A DNA stretch of 64,000 nt, taken from assembly GCF_900143535.1 (NCBI RefSeq), contig NZ_FRFA01000003.1:124001-188000 (forward strand). Reading direction: 5' to 3'. Numbering within the stretch: the stretch's first letter is position 1; each line of letters starts with the position of its first letter. This DNA comes from Tateyamaria sp. Alg231-49. GTDB lineage: Bacteria; Pseudomonadota; Alphaproteobacteria; Rhodobacterales; Rhodobacteraceae. Shown here in pieces: positions 1-7,335 of the stretch. The position numbers and the translations under genes were made by a program. The notes under the pieces are model-generated. The model was given only the letters and a program-made list of their open reading frames with translations. It searched no databases and was not told the DNA's origin.

Positions 1-583
1 ATTCGCTCCCCGCGGCCATGTCGCCCATATCAAGTTGCGGCAGGCGATCCCCGCCCCCCATCATCGCCACAAGGCTGCGCAGGATCAGTTCGATGTTCAC
101 GACGAACAGAAGAACCACCCCGACCAGCAGCGACAGCATCATCCAGCTGCGCGGCACGCGGAACCAGCCATCAAAGGTGGGAAGGTAAAGTGAGGCGGTG
201 GCGAAACGCCCGCCAAAGCCTGTGACTTCGCTCCATCCGATTTGCACAGCGACAAAGAGGATCAGAACCGAAACCAGGAGCAGGATCAGGGACAAAACGG
301 CAGCAACCCGGTCCGACATGAATCCTGAGATCATGTCGAGGGCAACGAACCCACCGCGACGGAACGCTGTCGGGGCCATCAGGCCGGTCATCCAAAGCAT
401 GCAAAAGCGCGCAGCCTCGTCAGGCCAAGGGAGCGCGTTGTTGAAAACGTAACGCGCGACGACTTGAATGAGGATGGCCACCACCATCACCGCAATCGCG
501 ACAATACCGATTGCGCGCCCAATCTTGAGCACGAAGCCAATCACAGCCCCCATCGGTGCAAGCACCGCCAGCAGTAAGCCCAT
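1..583 (-). CDS. TRAP transporter small permease (DctQ-like), partial at left edge
   Basis: Integral membrane subunit of a tripartite ATP-independent periplasmic transporter, which with the large permease and a periplasmic receptor imports carboxylates or similar solutes. The visible 194 residues show four hydrophobic segments; the stretch WPDEAARF between the second and third is the DctQ-family signature. It starts at ATG 583 behind a strong AGGGAGGG ribosome site and runs off the window, so the large permease and receptor presumably lie outside. It is 123 bp downstream of the flavin reductase on the same strand, so it may be the transporter for the substrate of that monooxygenase operon. 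The substrate cannot be read from this subunit. Confidence 0.85.
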   Translation of the reverse strand, partial: MGLLLAVLAPMGAVIGFVLKIGRAIGIVAIAVMVVAILIQVVARYVFNNALPWPDEAARFCMLWMTGLMAPTAFRRGGFVALDMISGFMSDRVAAVLSLILLLVSVLILFVAVQIGWSEVTGFGGRFATASLYLPTFDGWFRVPRSWMMLSLLVGVVLLFVVNIELILRSLVAMMGGGDRLPQLDMGDMAAGSE

Positions 584-706
584 GAGGGCCCTCCCTTTTG
601 TCGTGGCCCGCCGGTTTTGATCCGTCAGTGCCGAGTGTGCGCGGTTTTCCCGCGCAATTCTTTCATGTGCCCGCGTTTTTTGGCGGTGCGTTTTTTAGTT
701 CTGGCG

Positions 707-1222
707 TTAGTCTGCCAGTGTTCCAAAGCCTCCACCAAAGAAGGTGAGCGGTGCGCCGTCGCGCATCTGTGTCCGCTGAACTTGCCCCACGACAATCACG
801 TGATCACCCGCATCATGTGCCGCCACCCTGCGGCATTCAAAGCGCGCAAGGCAATGGTCCATCAGCGGAACGCCGTCTGCGTTCACGGCATGTGCGATGT
901 CCTGCAAAGCGTGTGCGTTGCGCGCGACTTGTGTGCACAGATCCTGCTGTTCTGCCGCCAGCACGTGGATGGCGTAGTGATCAGCGGCGTCAAAATATGG
1001 AAAACGGCGTGCGGCGCGGTCCACGGACCAAAGCACAAGGGCCGGGTCGAGCGAGACTGAGGAAAAGCTGTTGGCGACGATTGCCACAGGCCCGTCTGTG
1101 CTGGCCGCAGTGATCACAGTGATCCCGGTTGCGAATTTACCGAAAGCGTCGCGCAGCTGACGCCCGGAGCTTTCGTCGGGCGTGAAATTCGTGGGTTGGT
1201 TGGGGTCTTGCATCGTCATCAT
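707..1222 (-). CDS. Flavin reductase domain protein (FMN-binding split barrel)
   Basis: A 171-residue protein of the flavin reductase-like family (HpaC/DIM6-NTAB type), which uses NAD(P)H to reduce free FMN or FAD for a partner monooxygenase. Visible family features are the N-terminal FGKFATGITVITA segment, the NSFSSVSLDPALVLWSV flavin-contact region, and a late conserved AHDAGDHVIVVGQV strand. Its ATG overlaps the aldo/keto reductase stop as ATGA, so it is translationally coupled. Operon context with an SsuD-like monooxygenase makes it the likely reductase component of a two-component system. Further starts are possible at the second or third Met (MMTM). Confidence 0.85.
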   Translation of the reverse strand: MMTMQDPNQPTNFTPDESSGRQLRDAFGKFATGITVITAASTDGPVAIVANSFSSVSLDPALVLWSVDRAARRFPYFDAADHYAIHVLAAEQQDLCTQVARNAHALQDIAHAVNADGVPLMDHCLARFECRRVAAHDAGDHVIVVGQVQRTQMRDGAPLTFFGGGFGTLAD

Positions 1223-2109
1223 GCCACCTCGTGTCCAAGAGCTGCCTCATAAAGGCGGAACCATGTGGGCCGATCTAGCGTGACTTTGGTCGCGTCACTG
1301 ATCCGCTTGATCCGGTCCAGATTGTTGGTGCCCATAACGGGCAGGATTTTGGCAGGGTGCGCCAGCAGGAATGCAACTGCGATTGCGGCCCGATCAACAC
1401 CGTGCGCTGCGGCCAGTTCATCCATGACGCTGTGCAGTTTGTCAGTGCCCGACATCAGACCACCGCCGCCCAAGGGCGACCATGCCATCAGGTGATGCCC
1501 GTGGCGCTGGTGAAAGGCGAGGTCGCCGTTGGTGAACGGGTTGATTTCTCCCAGGCTCATTTCGATCTGGTTTGTGACCAGCGGCGTTTTCATCGCCGAT
1601 TGCAGCAATTTCCAATCATAGGGGCGGAAGTTCGACACGCCGACTGCGCCGACCTTGCCCGATTTCACCGCCTCATCCAGTGCTGCGCCGGTTTCATGGT
1701 GGTCCATGAACGGGTCTGGTCGGTGGATCAGCAGCACGTCGATATGGTCTATGCTCATGTCCCGCAGCGAGTGATCGATGCTGGACATGATATGCGCCCG
1801 GCTGGTGTCGTAGTATTTGACTGGTGCGTCCGCATAGCGACCAACGGGGGCCACGATATCGCACTTCGTCACGATCTCCATCTTCGCCCGCAGACCGCTG
1901 TCGGCCTTGAGCGCTTGGCCCAGAATGGCCTCGGCGATATAGCCGCCATAGATGTCGGCCTGATCAAAGGTCGTGATCCCTTGATCAAGGCAGGCGTGGA
2001 TTTTGGCCTGCACGTGGGCCGTCGAGGTGTCAGTGTCATCGCCCAAACGCCACATGCCGTAGACGATGCGCGATAGGGTCAGGTTGTTGGTCAGTTGGAC
2101 GCGGTCCAT
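1219..2109 (-). CDS. Aldo/keto reductase, YdhF-like
   Basis: NADP-dependent aldo/keto reductase of 296 residues. The tetrad is visible as the Asp and Tyr of TTFDQADIYGGY, the Lys of EIVTKCDI and the His of LLIHRPDP. The C-terminal WFRLYEAALGHEV and the overall order of motifs resemble E. coli YdhF. The start at 2109 gives a TAATG junction with the upstream monooxygenase, and the ATGA junction with the downstream reductase makes a three-gene coupled operon. Frame extends upstream inside the monooxygenase gene but that part is not AKR-like. The substrate is probably an aldehyde or ketone produced by the monooxygenase; this is inferred from position only. Confidence 0.88.
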   Translation of the reverse strand: MDRVQLTNNLTLSRIVYGMWRLGDDTDTSTAHVQAKIHACLDQGITTFDQADIYGGYIAEAILGQALKADSGLRAKMEIVTKCDIVAPVGRYADAPVKYYDTSRAHIMSSIDHSLRDMSIDHIDVLLIHRPDPFMDHHETGAALDEAVKSGKVGAVGVSNFRPYDWKLLQSAMKTPLVTNQIEMSLGEINPFTNGDLAFHQRHGHHLMAWSPLGGGGLMSGTDKLHSVMDELAAAHGVDRAAIAVAFLLAHPAKILPVMGTNNLDRIKRISDATKVTLDRPTWFRLYEAALGHEVA

Positions 2110-3263
2110 TAGCGGCGCTCTCCTGCGGCGAGGGGTGTTTTGGGTGCACTTGCGGGCACCCTGCCATAAGCATGGGGCAGCGAGCAGGTTTTCAAGTGCG
2201 GCATGACGCGTGCGCCGAAATGTTTTGCTTCTTCGAGGTGTGGGTAGCCCGAGAAGATGAAAGCCCGGATGCCCATTTTCTGGTAGTCTTCGATCTTGGA
2301 CATGACCTGATCGGTGGATCCGACAAGGGCCGCACCGCAGCCCGAGCGTGCCCGTCCTACTCCGGTCCAAAGCCCCGGTTCGACATAGCCAAATTTGTCC
2401 GCCAACTCCCGCGCCTTGGCCTGATGCGCCACGCCGAGAGAGCCAGAGTCGAGCCCGCGTTCACGGATCAGTTGCCCGTATTCATCATCGAGTTTGGACA
2501 CGATGTAATCTGCGTATTCGCGCGCTTCGGCTTCGGTGTCGCGCACGATCATGTGCACGCGCAGGCCGTAATCCAGCGTCCGGTTGTATCTTGCGGCCAC
2601 CGCGTTCACGTCGCGCATCCGCCCGGCAAGGTTTTCCTTGGGTTCGGGCCACATCAGGTAGACGTCGCAATGTTGGCCGCACAGTTCGAGAGCGGAGGGC
2701 GAATACCCCCCAAAGTACAACAGCGGCCCACCCGTTTGGTAGGGGCGCACCGGATCGGTGGTGAGCCCTTTGAAGTTATAGACTTCGCCTTCGTAATTGA
2801 TCTCGTCCCGCGTCCACGCTTGCTTGAGGATCTCAACGACTTCTCGCGAGCGCTGGTAGCGGTAGTCGCTTTCTTCCTTTTCGCCGGGGAAGTCGGACGA
2901 GATGATGTTCACCGTCAGCCGCCCTTCGAGCATATGATCGAGCGTCGCAATGGTGCGCGCCAGCATGATGGGTTGCACCTCGCCGCAGCGCACCGCCGCA
3001 AGCAGGTTGATCTTGGATGTGATCGGCGCGCATCCGGCCACGAAGGACAGCGTGTCCTGCCCGACCTGATAGGACGAGGGGCACAGGATGTTGCGAAACC
3101 CTTGCGCCTCGGCCTCTTTCACGATGTCGGAGCAATGCGCCCAGCTGGACCGAAGATCGCCATCCGGCACCCCAAGAAACTGGTAATCGTCCGAGCAGAG
3201 GGCTGAGAACCATGACACTTCTGCCGCGTCGAGATCGGGGGATGTGATGGGGACGATGGTCAT
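2109..3263 (-). CDS. LLM-class flavin-dependent monooxygenase, SsuD-like
   Basis: Bacterial-luciferase-like TIM barrel enzyme of 384 residues. FMNH2-dependent members such as alkanesulfonate monooxygenase SsuD cleave C-S or related bonds using flavin from a reductase partner. SsuD-like landmarks include PLLYFGGYSPSA, DVYLMWPEP, GVGRARSG followed by AALVGSTDQV, and FSGYPHLEEA near the C-terminus. It is first gene of the minus-strand operon (monooxygenase, aldo/keto reductase, flavin reductase, then TRAP permease) and divergent from a GntR regulator. The true substrate (sulfonate, sulfone or another compound) is not evident. No clear Shine-Dalgarno precedes the ATG. Confidence 0.85.
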   Translation of the reverse strand: MTIVPITSPDLDAAEVSWFSALCSDDYQFLGVPDGDLRSSWAHCSDIVKEAEAQGFRNILCPSSYQVGQDTLSFVAGCAPITSKINLLAAVRCGEVQPIMLARTIATLDHMLEGRLTVNIISSDFPGEKEESDYRYQRSREVVEILKQAWTRDEINYEGEVYNFKGLTTDPVRPYQTGGPLLYFGGYSPSALELCGQHCDVYLMWPEPKENLAGRMRDVNAVAARYNRTLDYGLRVHMIVRDTEAEAREYADYIVSKLDDEYGQLIRERGLDSGSLGVAHQAKARELADKFGYVEPGLWTGVGRARSGCGAALVGSTDQVMSKIEDYQKMGIRAFIFSGYPHLEEAKHFGARVMPHLKTCSLPHAYGRVPASAPKTPLAAGERR

Positions 3264-3313
3264 ATCTCGCGTGGCCTTGCTTGTGGTCTGACTTCCCTCT
3301 TGCTAACACGTGT

Positions 3314-3331
3314 CATTGATGTAGATCAATG
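3314..3331. promoter_or_regulatory. Perfect inverted repeat, candidate GntR operator
   Basis: CATTGAT and ATCAATG are exact reverse complements separated by GTAG. The site sits in the 91-bp divergent region between the SsuD-like operon and the GntR/UTRA regulator, which is where an autoregulatory operator is expected. Assignment to this regulator is by position. Confidence 0.5.
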
Positions 3332-3354
3332 GTGTATCAATTTTCACGTCTGCA

Positions 3355-4080
3355 ATGAGAAAGGTCCCTGTGGCCCAGACCAAAACCTCCCCTCATGCGC
3401 TGCCGATCTATGTGCAGATCGCCGAGCTGTTGACGCGCGATATCGTCGCCGGGCGGCTGATTGACGGCGAGCGTCTGAAACCCGAGCGCGAAATGGCGGC
3501 CGAGTTGGGTGTCAGCGTCGGTACGTTGCGCAAGGCCCTGCGGGACATGGGCGAAAAGGGGTTGATCGAGGCGGTTCAGGGGTCTGGCAACTATGTGCGC
3601 AGCAGTGGGGATACGGGCACCGTCTATGCGATGTTTCGCCTTGAGTTGCTGGAAGGTGGCGGGTTGCCCCGCGCCGAGGTTCTGTCGCTGGATCATATGG
3701 AGAAGCCTCGCGATTTGCCCGGTTTTGGCACTTCGCAACGCGGCACGCGCATCCGCCGTTTGCGCACGTTGAATGACACAATCATCGCCGTGGAAGAGAT
3801 TTGGCTGGATGCGGATGCTGGTGTGATCGAAGAAACAATGATTTCCGAATCGCTCTATGCCACTTATCGCAAGGCGCTGGGTCTGTGGATTTTGCGGGCC
3901 GAGGACCGGGTGAGCCTGAGTGCCGTTCCTGACTGGGCTCCGGACACCTACGCCCCACGCCCGGGCGATACGGTTGGGTATATCGAACGGCTTAGCTGGT
4001 CGGACCGCCCCGATGCCATCGAATTTTCACGCACATGGTTTGACCCCGCGCGGGCGGTCTATGTGCAACGACTGAAGTAA
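3355..4080 (+). CDS. GntR-family regulator with UTRA ligand domain
   Basis: HutC-subfamily regulator of 241 residues. Residues about 15-80 form the winged helix, with the typical ERLKPEREMAAELGVSVGTLRKALRDM recognition region and the QGSGNYV wing. The rest is a UTRA effector domain beginning near TVYAMFRLELLEGG. It is transcribed away from the monooxygenase operon and followed 11 bp later by a Gfo/Idh/MocA gene, so it probably controls both directions in response to the substrate or a pathway intermediate. A perfect inverted repeat lies just upstream. Confidence 0.9.
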   Translation: MRKVPVAQTKTSPHALPIYVQIAELLTRDIVAGRLIDGERLKPEREMAAELGVSVGTLRKALRDMGEKGLIEAVQGSGNYVRSSGDTGTVYAMFRLELLEGGGLPRAEVLSLDHMEKPRDLPGFGTSQRGTRIRRLRTLNDTIIAVEEIWLDADAGVIEETMISESLYATYRKALGLWILRAEDRVSLSAVPDWAPDTYAPRPGDTVGYIERLSWSDRPDAIEFSRTWFDPARAVYVQRLK

Positions 4081-4091
4081 GGAACGGCCCT

Positions 4092-5198
4092 ATGGCACAA
4101 CTTGTGAATTACGGCATCATTGGATGCGGCATGATGGGTCAGGAACACCTGCGCAATATCGCGCTGCTGCCCGACACGGCTGTGGCCGCGATCTTTGAGC
4201 CTGATGCCGACATGGCCGCCAAGGCCCACGCGATTGCGCCGGATGCCATACTGGTCGACAGCGTCGCCGCGTTGCTGGCCGTTGAGGCGTTGGATTGCGT
4301 TCTCATCGTCAGCCCGAACTTTCGCCATGTGGAACAACTGGAAGAGATTGCGGCGACGCGCCCCTTGCCCTTGCTGGTCGAGAAACCGCTGTTCACAGAT
4401 CCAAACGACGTGGCCAAGCTGGCTGCATTCCGCGACGCCTACCCTGCCCCTGTCTGGGTCGCGATGGAATACCGTTACATGCCTGTGATCAGCAGCTTTC
4501 TGTCCCACGCAGCCGAGGCCACGGGCGGGATTAAGCAACTGTCGATCCGCGAGCACCGCTTTCCCTTTCTTGAAAAGGTCGGCGACTGGAACCGGTTCAA
4601 CCGCTACACGGGCGGCACGTTTGTCGAAAAATGCTGCCATTTCTTTGATCTGATGCGCCACACGCTGGGGGCAGATCCGGTACGCGTCATGGCCTCAGCC
4701 GCCCAAGCGGTGAACCATCTGGACGAGACTTATGACGGCGAGACGCCCGACATCATCGACAGTGGCTATGTCATCGTGGATTTCGAGGGCGGCACGCGCG
4801 CGATGTTGGAGTTGTGCATGTTCGCCGAAGGCGCCGCCTATCAGGAGGAACTGTCTGCCGTCGGCCCAGCGGGCAAGATCGAAGCCTTTGTGCCCGGTCC
4901 AGGTCGGTTCTGGCCTGCCCATCTGGGTCCGGCTCCGGTGGCCAAACTGGTGACATCTCCTCGGTCACCGCAGGGGCCGGTTACGCATGACATTCCTGTT
5001 GATCCCGCACTTCTGGATGCGGGGGATCACAATGGATCGACGTTTTATCAGCATCAGCGGTTTGTGGCGTTGGTGAGAGGCGAGGCGGACAAACCCGAGG
5101 TGTCGCTCAGTGATGGTTGGGCCGCGGTCGCTCTTGGGCTTGCCGCTCAGGAAAGCGCGCGAACGGGTGCAGCGGTGGACCCAAGGCGTTGGATGTAG
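4092..5198 (+). CDS. Gfo/Idh/MocA-family oxidoreductase
   Basis: NAD(P)-dependent dehydrogenase of 368 residues. The N-terminal Rossmann fold shows GIIGCGMMGQEH, and the family EKP motif appears in LLVEKPLFTD. The C-terminal half is the GFO/IDH/MocA substrate domain, including FVEKCCHFFDLMRH, where the His-Phe-Phe-Asp region lies in the usual catalytic position. It follows the GntR gene with an AAGGAACG ribosome site and belongs to that transcript. Members oxidise sugars, inositols or related polyols; the substrate here is not determined, and its link to a sulfonate-type pathway is unexplained. Confidence 0.85.
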   Translation: MAQLVNYGIIGCGMMGQEHLRNIALLPDTAVAAIFEPDADMAAKAHAIAPDAILVDSVAALLAVEALDCVLIVSPNFRHVEQLEEIAATRPLPLLVEKPLFTDPNDVAKLAAFRDAYPAPVWVAMEYRYMPVISSFLSHAAEATGGIKQLSIREHRFPFLEKVGDWNRFNRYTGGTFVEKCCHFFDLMRHTLGADPVRVMASAAQAVNHLDETYDGETPDIIDSGYVIVDFEGGTRAMLELCMFAEGAAYQEELSAVGPAGKIEAFVPGPGRFWPAHLGPAPVAKLVTSPRSPQGPVTHDIPVDPALLDAGDHNGSTFYQHQRFVALVRGEADKPEVSLSDGWAAVALGLAAQESARTGAAVDPRRWM

Positions 5199-5250
5199 GG
5201 AACGGATGCGACCCAAAACGCGCTTGGGCGATGTCCCGCGTCGCTCCTCG

Positions 5251-5279
5251 CAAGCTAAGGGGCGCGATATCTTAGCTTG
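5251..5279. repeat. Perfect 9-bp inverted repeat
   Basis: CAAGCTAAG and CTTAGCTTG are exact reverse complements with an 11-base spacer. It lies between the Gfo/Idh/MocA stop and the small lipoprotein gene. There is no T-run, so it could be a Rho-independent-like end without a tract, an operator, or an RNA processing hairpin. Confidence 0.45.
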
Positions 5280-5360
5280 ATCAATCCATTCGCTCTATGC
5301 AGCATGGCTAGGACAGTGTTTGATCAGGGCAAGATCGAACCAATGCAGAAAGGAAAGAGC

Positions 5361-5606
5361 ATGAAGAAGATATACACAGCAAGTGCGCTGTGCTGCGCAG
5401 TTGTTCTGCAAGCCTGCGCGCCAGCGGCGACACCACAACAACAAGCGCAACGCCAGCACAATATTGCGTGCGCCACGGGAACGATTGGTGGTGCCTTGAT
5501 TGGTGGGGCAATTGGCAACCAGTTCGGTGGCGGCACCGGGCGAGACATCTTTACAGCAAGTGGTGCAGGTGCAGGTGCTCTCGCTGGTCAAGCATATGCC
5601 TGCTAA
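5361..5606 (+). CDS. Small glycine-zipper lipoprotein
   Basis: An 81-residue exported protein. The start at 5361 is chosen because AGGAAAG sits directly upstream and gives a normal signal peptide (MKKIYTASALCCAVVLQAC) ending in a lipobox-like LQAC. After a Gln-rich linker comes a glycine-zipper segment (GTIGGALIGGAIGNQFGGG) and a second Gly/Ala-rich helix, as in Rickettsia 17-kDa antigen/2TM-glycine-zipper proteins. These are usually outer-membrane or envelope-associated with poorly known roles. It is 13 bp upstream of the EF-hand gene and probably cotranscribed. Confidence 0.75.
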   Translation: MKKIYTASALCCAVVLQACAPAATPQQQAQRQHNIACATGTIGGALIGGAIGNQFGGGTGRDIFTASGAGAGALAGQAYAC

Positions 5607-5619
5607 GAAGGGGATGATC

Positions 5620-5967
5620 ATGATTTCTAGAACAATAGCGGCGTGTCTGGTTGCATCGTTTGCCACGGCTTCATTCGCGCAACAGTCTGGCCTGAATGAA
5701 AGCCATCTGAATGCTCTGGACAAAGATGGCGACGGCGCGATCTCTCAAAGTGAGTTTTCAGATTTTACCGTATTCGCTTTCAAAAAGATGGATACCGATG
5801 GCGATGGCGCGTTGTCGCCGGATGAAGTCGACGACCATGTGGTCGGCGATGCATTTAAAATTCTGGACGACGACGGAGACGGTTCTGTGTCGGAGGCGGA
5901 ATTTTCTAAACAGATGCAAGAAGACTTCTCTACCGCCGACAAGGATGGTGACGGTCAACTAAACTGA
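5620..5967 (+). CDS. Exported EF-hand calcium-binding protein
   Basis: A 115-residue protein with a signal peptide ending near SFAQQ. Three complete EF-hand loops are visible (DKDGDGAISQSE, DTDGDGALSPDE, DDDGDGSVSEAE), followed by a fourth start, DKDGDGQLN, that stops after nine residues. The ATG at 5620 is preferred over 5614 because AAGGGG is then well spaced. It is probably a periplasmic calcium-binding protein. The open fourth loop lacks the twelfth-position Glu, so it may be weak, or the protein may have been shortened at its C-terminus. Confidence 0.82.
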   Translation: MISRTIAACLVASFATASFAQQSGLNESHLNALDKDGDGAISQSEFSDFTVFAFKKMDTDGDGALSPDEVDDHVVGDAFKILDDDGDGSVSEAEFSKQMQEDFSTADKDGDGQLN

Positions 5968-5972
5968 TTTTT

Positions 5973-6010
5973 AACAGGCGGTCGCTTTGTAAAAGAGGCG
6001 GCCTGTTTTG
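5973..6010 (+). terminator. Probable terminator after EF-hand gene
   Basis: AACAGGC and GCCTGTT pair around a 21-base loop and are followed by TTG TTTT. The long loop makes it a weak to moderate Rho-independent terminator. Confidence 0.45.
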
Positions 6011-6086
6011 TTTTATCCGAGGGGTTTTCAAGCGGCCCAGTTCCATATTGATGCCGCTGAAACCCGTTTGTTGAGCGCGGAAACTG

Positions 6087-6698
6087 TTACTGTGTCGCGC
6101 GCACGCAGCTGTAGCTTTGACCGTTTGGATCGGGGTCTTTGTATGTGGCCTCGTCCCCTTTGGTCCAAATAGACCGGCCAAAGCTGCCTTCGTACGCAGA
6201 ACCCGAAGCTGTTGGGACCAACTGGCCCGTATCGATGGTGTCCCCTCGTTCAAAGCGGACACTGGGGGCTTCGGTATCGAAAAAGTATGTCACGACCTCG
6301 TTGGCTGGATTTCCGTCACAGGTCCAAATAACGATGGCTGACGGTTCTTCAAGCAACCACTGGCCCACCAATTCCCCCTCGCGGCGCAGATAGGACGCGC
6401 GGATGCAGTCGGTTGGGTCGTCGGATTTCCAACATTCGTCTCTGCCCTTGATCCAGCCCCGTTGTGTGGCGCGCAAATCCTTTTCTGCCTGACTGCTGCC
6501 CGTATCGAGTTCCCTGATCGCTTTGACGGCCGCTGCATAGCGCGCGGCGATACGGCGATCCAATTGTGCCAGTTCCGTATTTTCGCAAATCAGCGTCTCT
6601 GCCGAACTTTCGGCTTTGGCGCAATCAAACGAGGGAGCATTTTCGCTCATGGCAGGGCTGGCCAATATAATCACGCTTAGAGTGAGAGATCGAAGCAT
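6087..6698 (-). CDS. LprI-like plus MliC-like lysozyme-inhibitor fusion
   Basis: Predicted periplasmic protein of 203 residues. The ATG at 6698 is preferred to an upstream TTG because AAAGGA is well placed and a signal peptide follows (ending near SPAMSEN). Residues about 25-100 match the LprI N-terminal/DUF1311 pattern: FDCAKAESSAETLIC, then DLRATQRGWIKGRDEC. The C-terminal part resembles MliC c-type lysozyme inhibitors, with ASGSAYEG followed by IWTKGDEATY and paired cysteines. Both families bind or inhibit lysozyme, so a protective envelope role is likely but not shown. It stands alone on the minus strand. Confidence 0.75.
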   Translation of the reverse strand: MLRSLTLSVIILASPAMSENAPSFDCAKAESSAETLICENTELAQLDRRIAARYAAAVKAIRELDTGSSQAEKDLRATQRGWIKGRDECWKSDDPTDCIRASYLRREGELVGQWLLEEPSAIVIWTCDGNPANEVVTYFFDTEAPSVRFERGDTIDTGQLVPTASGSAYEGSFGRSIWTKGDEATYKDPDPNGQSYSCVRATQ

Positions 6699-6726
6699 CG
6701 GCTTATCCTTTGGCAAACGTTAGGTC

Positions 6727-6743
6727 GGGTTGTGCGACAACCC
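6727..6743. repeat. Short perfect hairpin upstream of the lysozyme-inhibitor gene
   Basis: GGGTTGT and ACAACCC pair around GCG. It lies between the GFA gene and the LprI-MliC gene, with no T-run on either strand. It may be an operator or leader hairpin. Confidence 0.35.
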
Positions 6744-6790
6744 TAGCGAATGGGTTGATTTGGGCAACCAACCTGTCCCGGTTCAGGCTA

Positions 6791-7219
6791 TCACTCGGCG
6801 AGGAATTCGCCGCTGCCGCCCCAGTCTTCGGGCATGTCTTTCAGTTTGGGCAAGCCGTCTCGAATGGGGAGCACCGCATTTTCATAGTTGAGATGCACGG
6901 ATGGTTTGAAATCGAGATCAGACAAGAGACCCGCGAATATGTCGAACAACCCGGCGCCAGCCAAATCCACCCCAACCAGGCCGTTGCACACCTCGCATGA
7001 ATAGACGCCCCCTTCGGGCAGATTGTTCTTTGAGTAGCGCCTGAGTTTGTCCTTGCCGGACGTAAAGCGAACTTGGGTTCTGGGCCAAAGAACCGGCGCA
7101 CTTACCGGGCTGCCGGTGCGGCTCCGGCACGAGTTACAATGACAATAACACTGAACCAGAGGCTCGCCCTCTGCCTCTAGCTTTACCGCTCCGCACGAAC
7201 ACTGTGCATGGTAGATCAT
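6791..7219 (-). CDS. GFA-family zinc protein
   Basis: A 142-residue protein of the glutathione-dependent formaldehyde-activating (GFA/CENP-V-like) family. The start at 7219 gives MIYHAQCSCGAVKLEAEG. The zinc ligand clusters CSCG, CYCHCNSCR and SCEVC are all present. Despite the family name, most members have no proven formaldehyde activity and the role here is unknown. No pathway partner is adjacent; the beta-glucosidase gene ends 116 bp upstream on the same strand. Confidence 0.82.
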   Translation of the reverse strand: MIYHAQCSCGAVKLEAEGEPLVQCYCHCNSCRSRTGSPVSAPVLWPRTQVRFTSGKDKLRRYSKNNLPEGGVYSCEVCNGLVGVDLAGAGLFDIFAGLLSDLDFKPSVHLNYENAVLPIRDGLPKLKDMPEDWGGSGEFLAE

Positions 7220-7335
7220 TTGTTTTCTCTTTGTCCTGCAAACGCGTTTTGCACATTGGCACACAAACACGTTTGGACCTAGGGTAGCCCGATACAAGTT
7301 CGGAGCGTTCGACCGCAGGGCTTGCCGTGAGCGCC

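Noticed and set aside
639-655. Hairpin GCGCGG/CCGCGC with loop TTTTC between flavin reductase and TRAP permease genes
   Set aside because: The stem is short and GC-only and no T-run follows on the coding strand; not enough to call a terminator.
2172-3206. A 344-codon plus-strand frame opposite the SsuD-like gene
   Set aside because: It mirrors the conserved monooxygenase frame and has no family resemblance.
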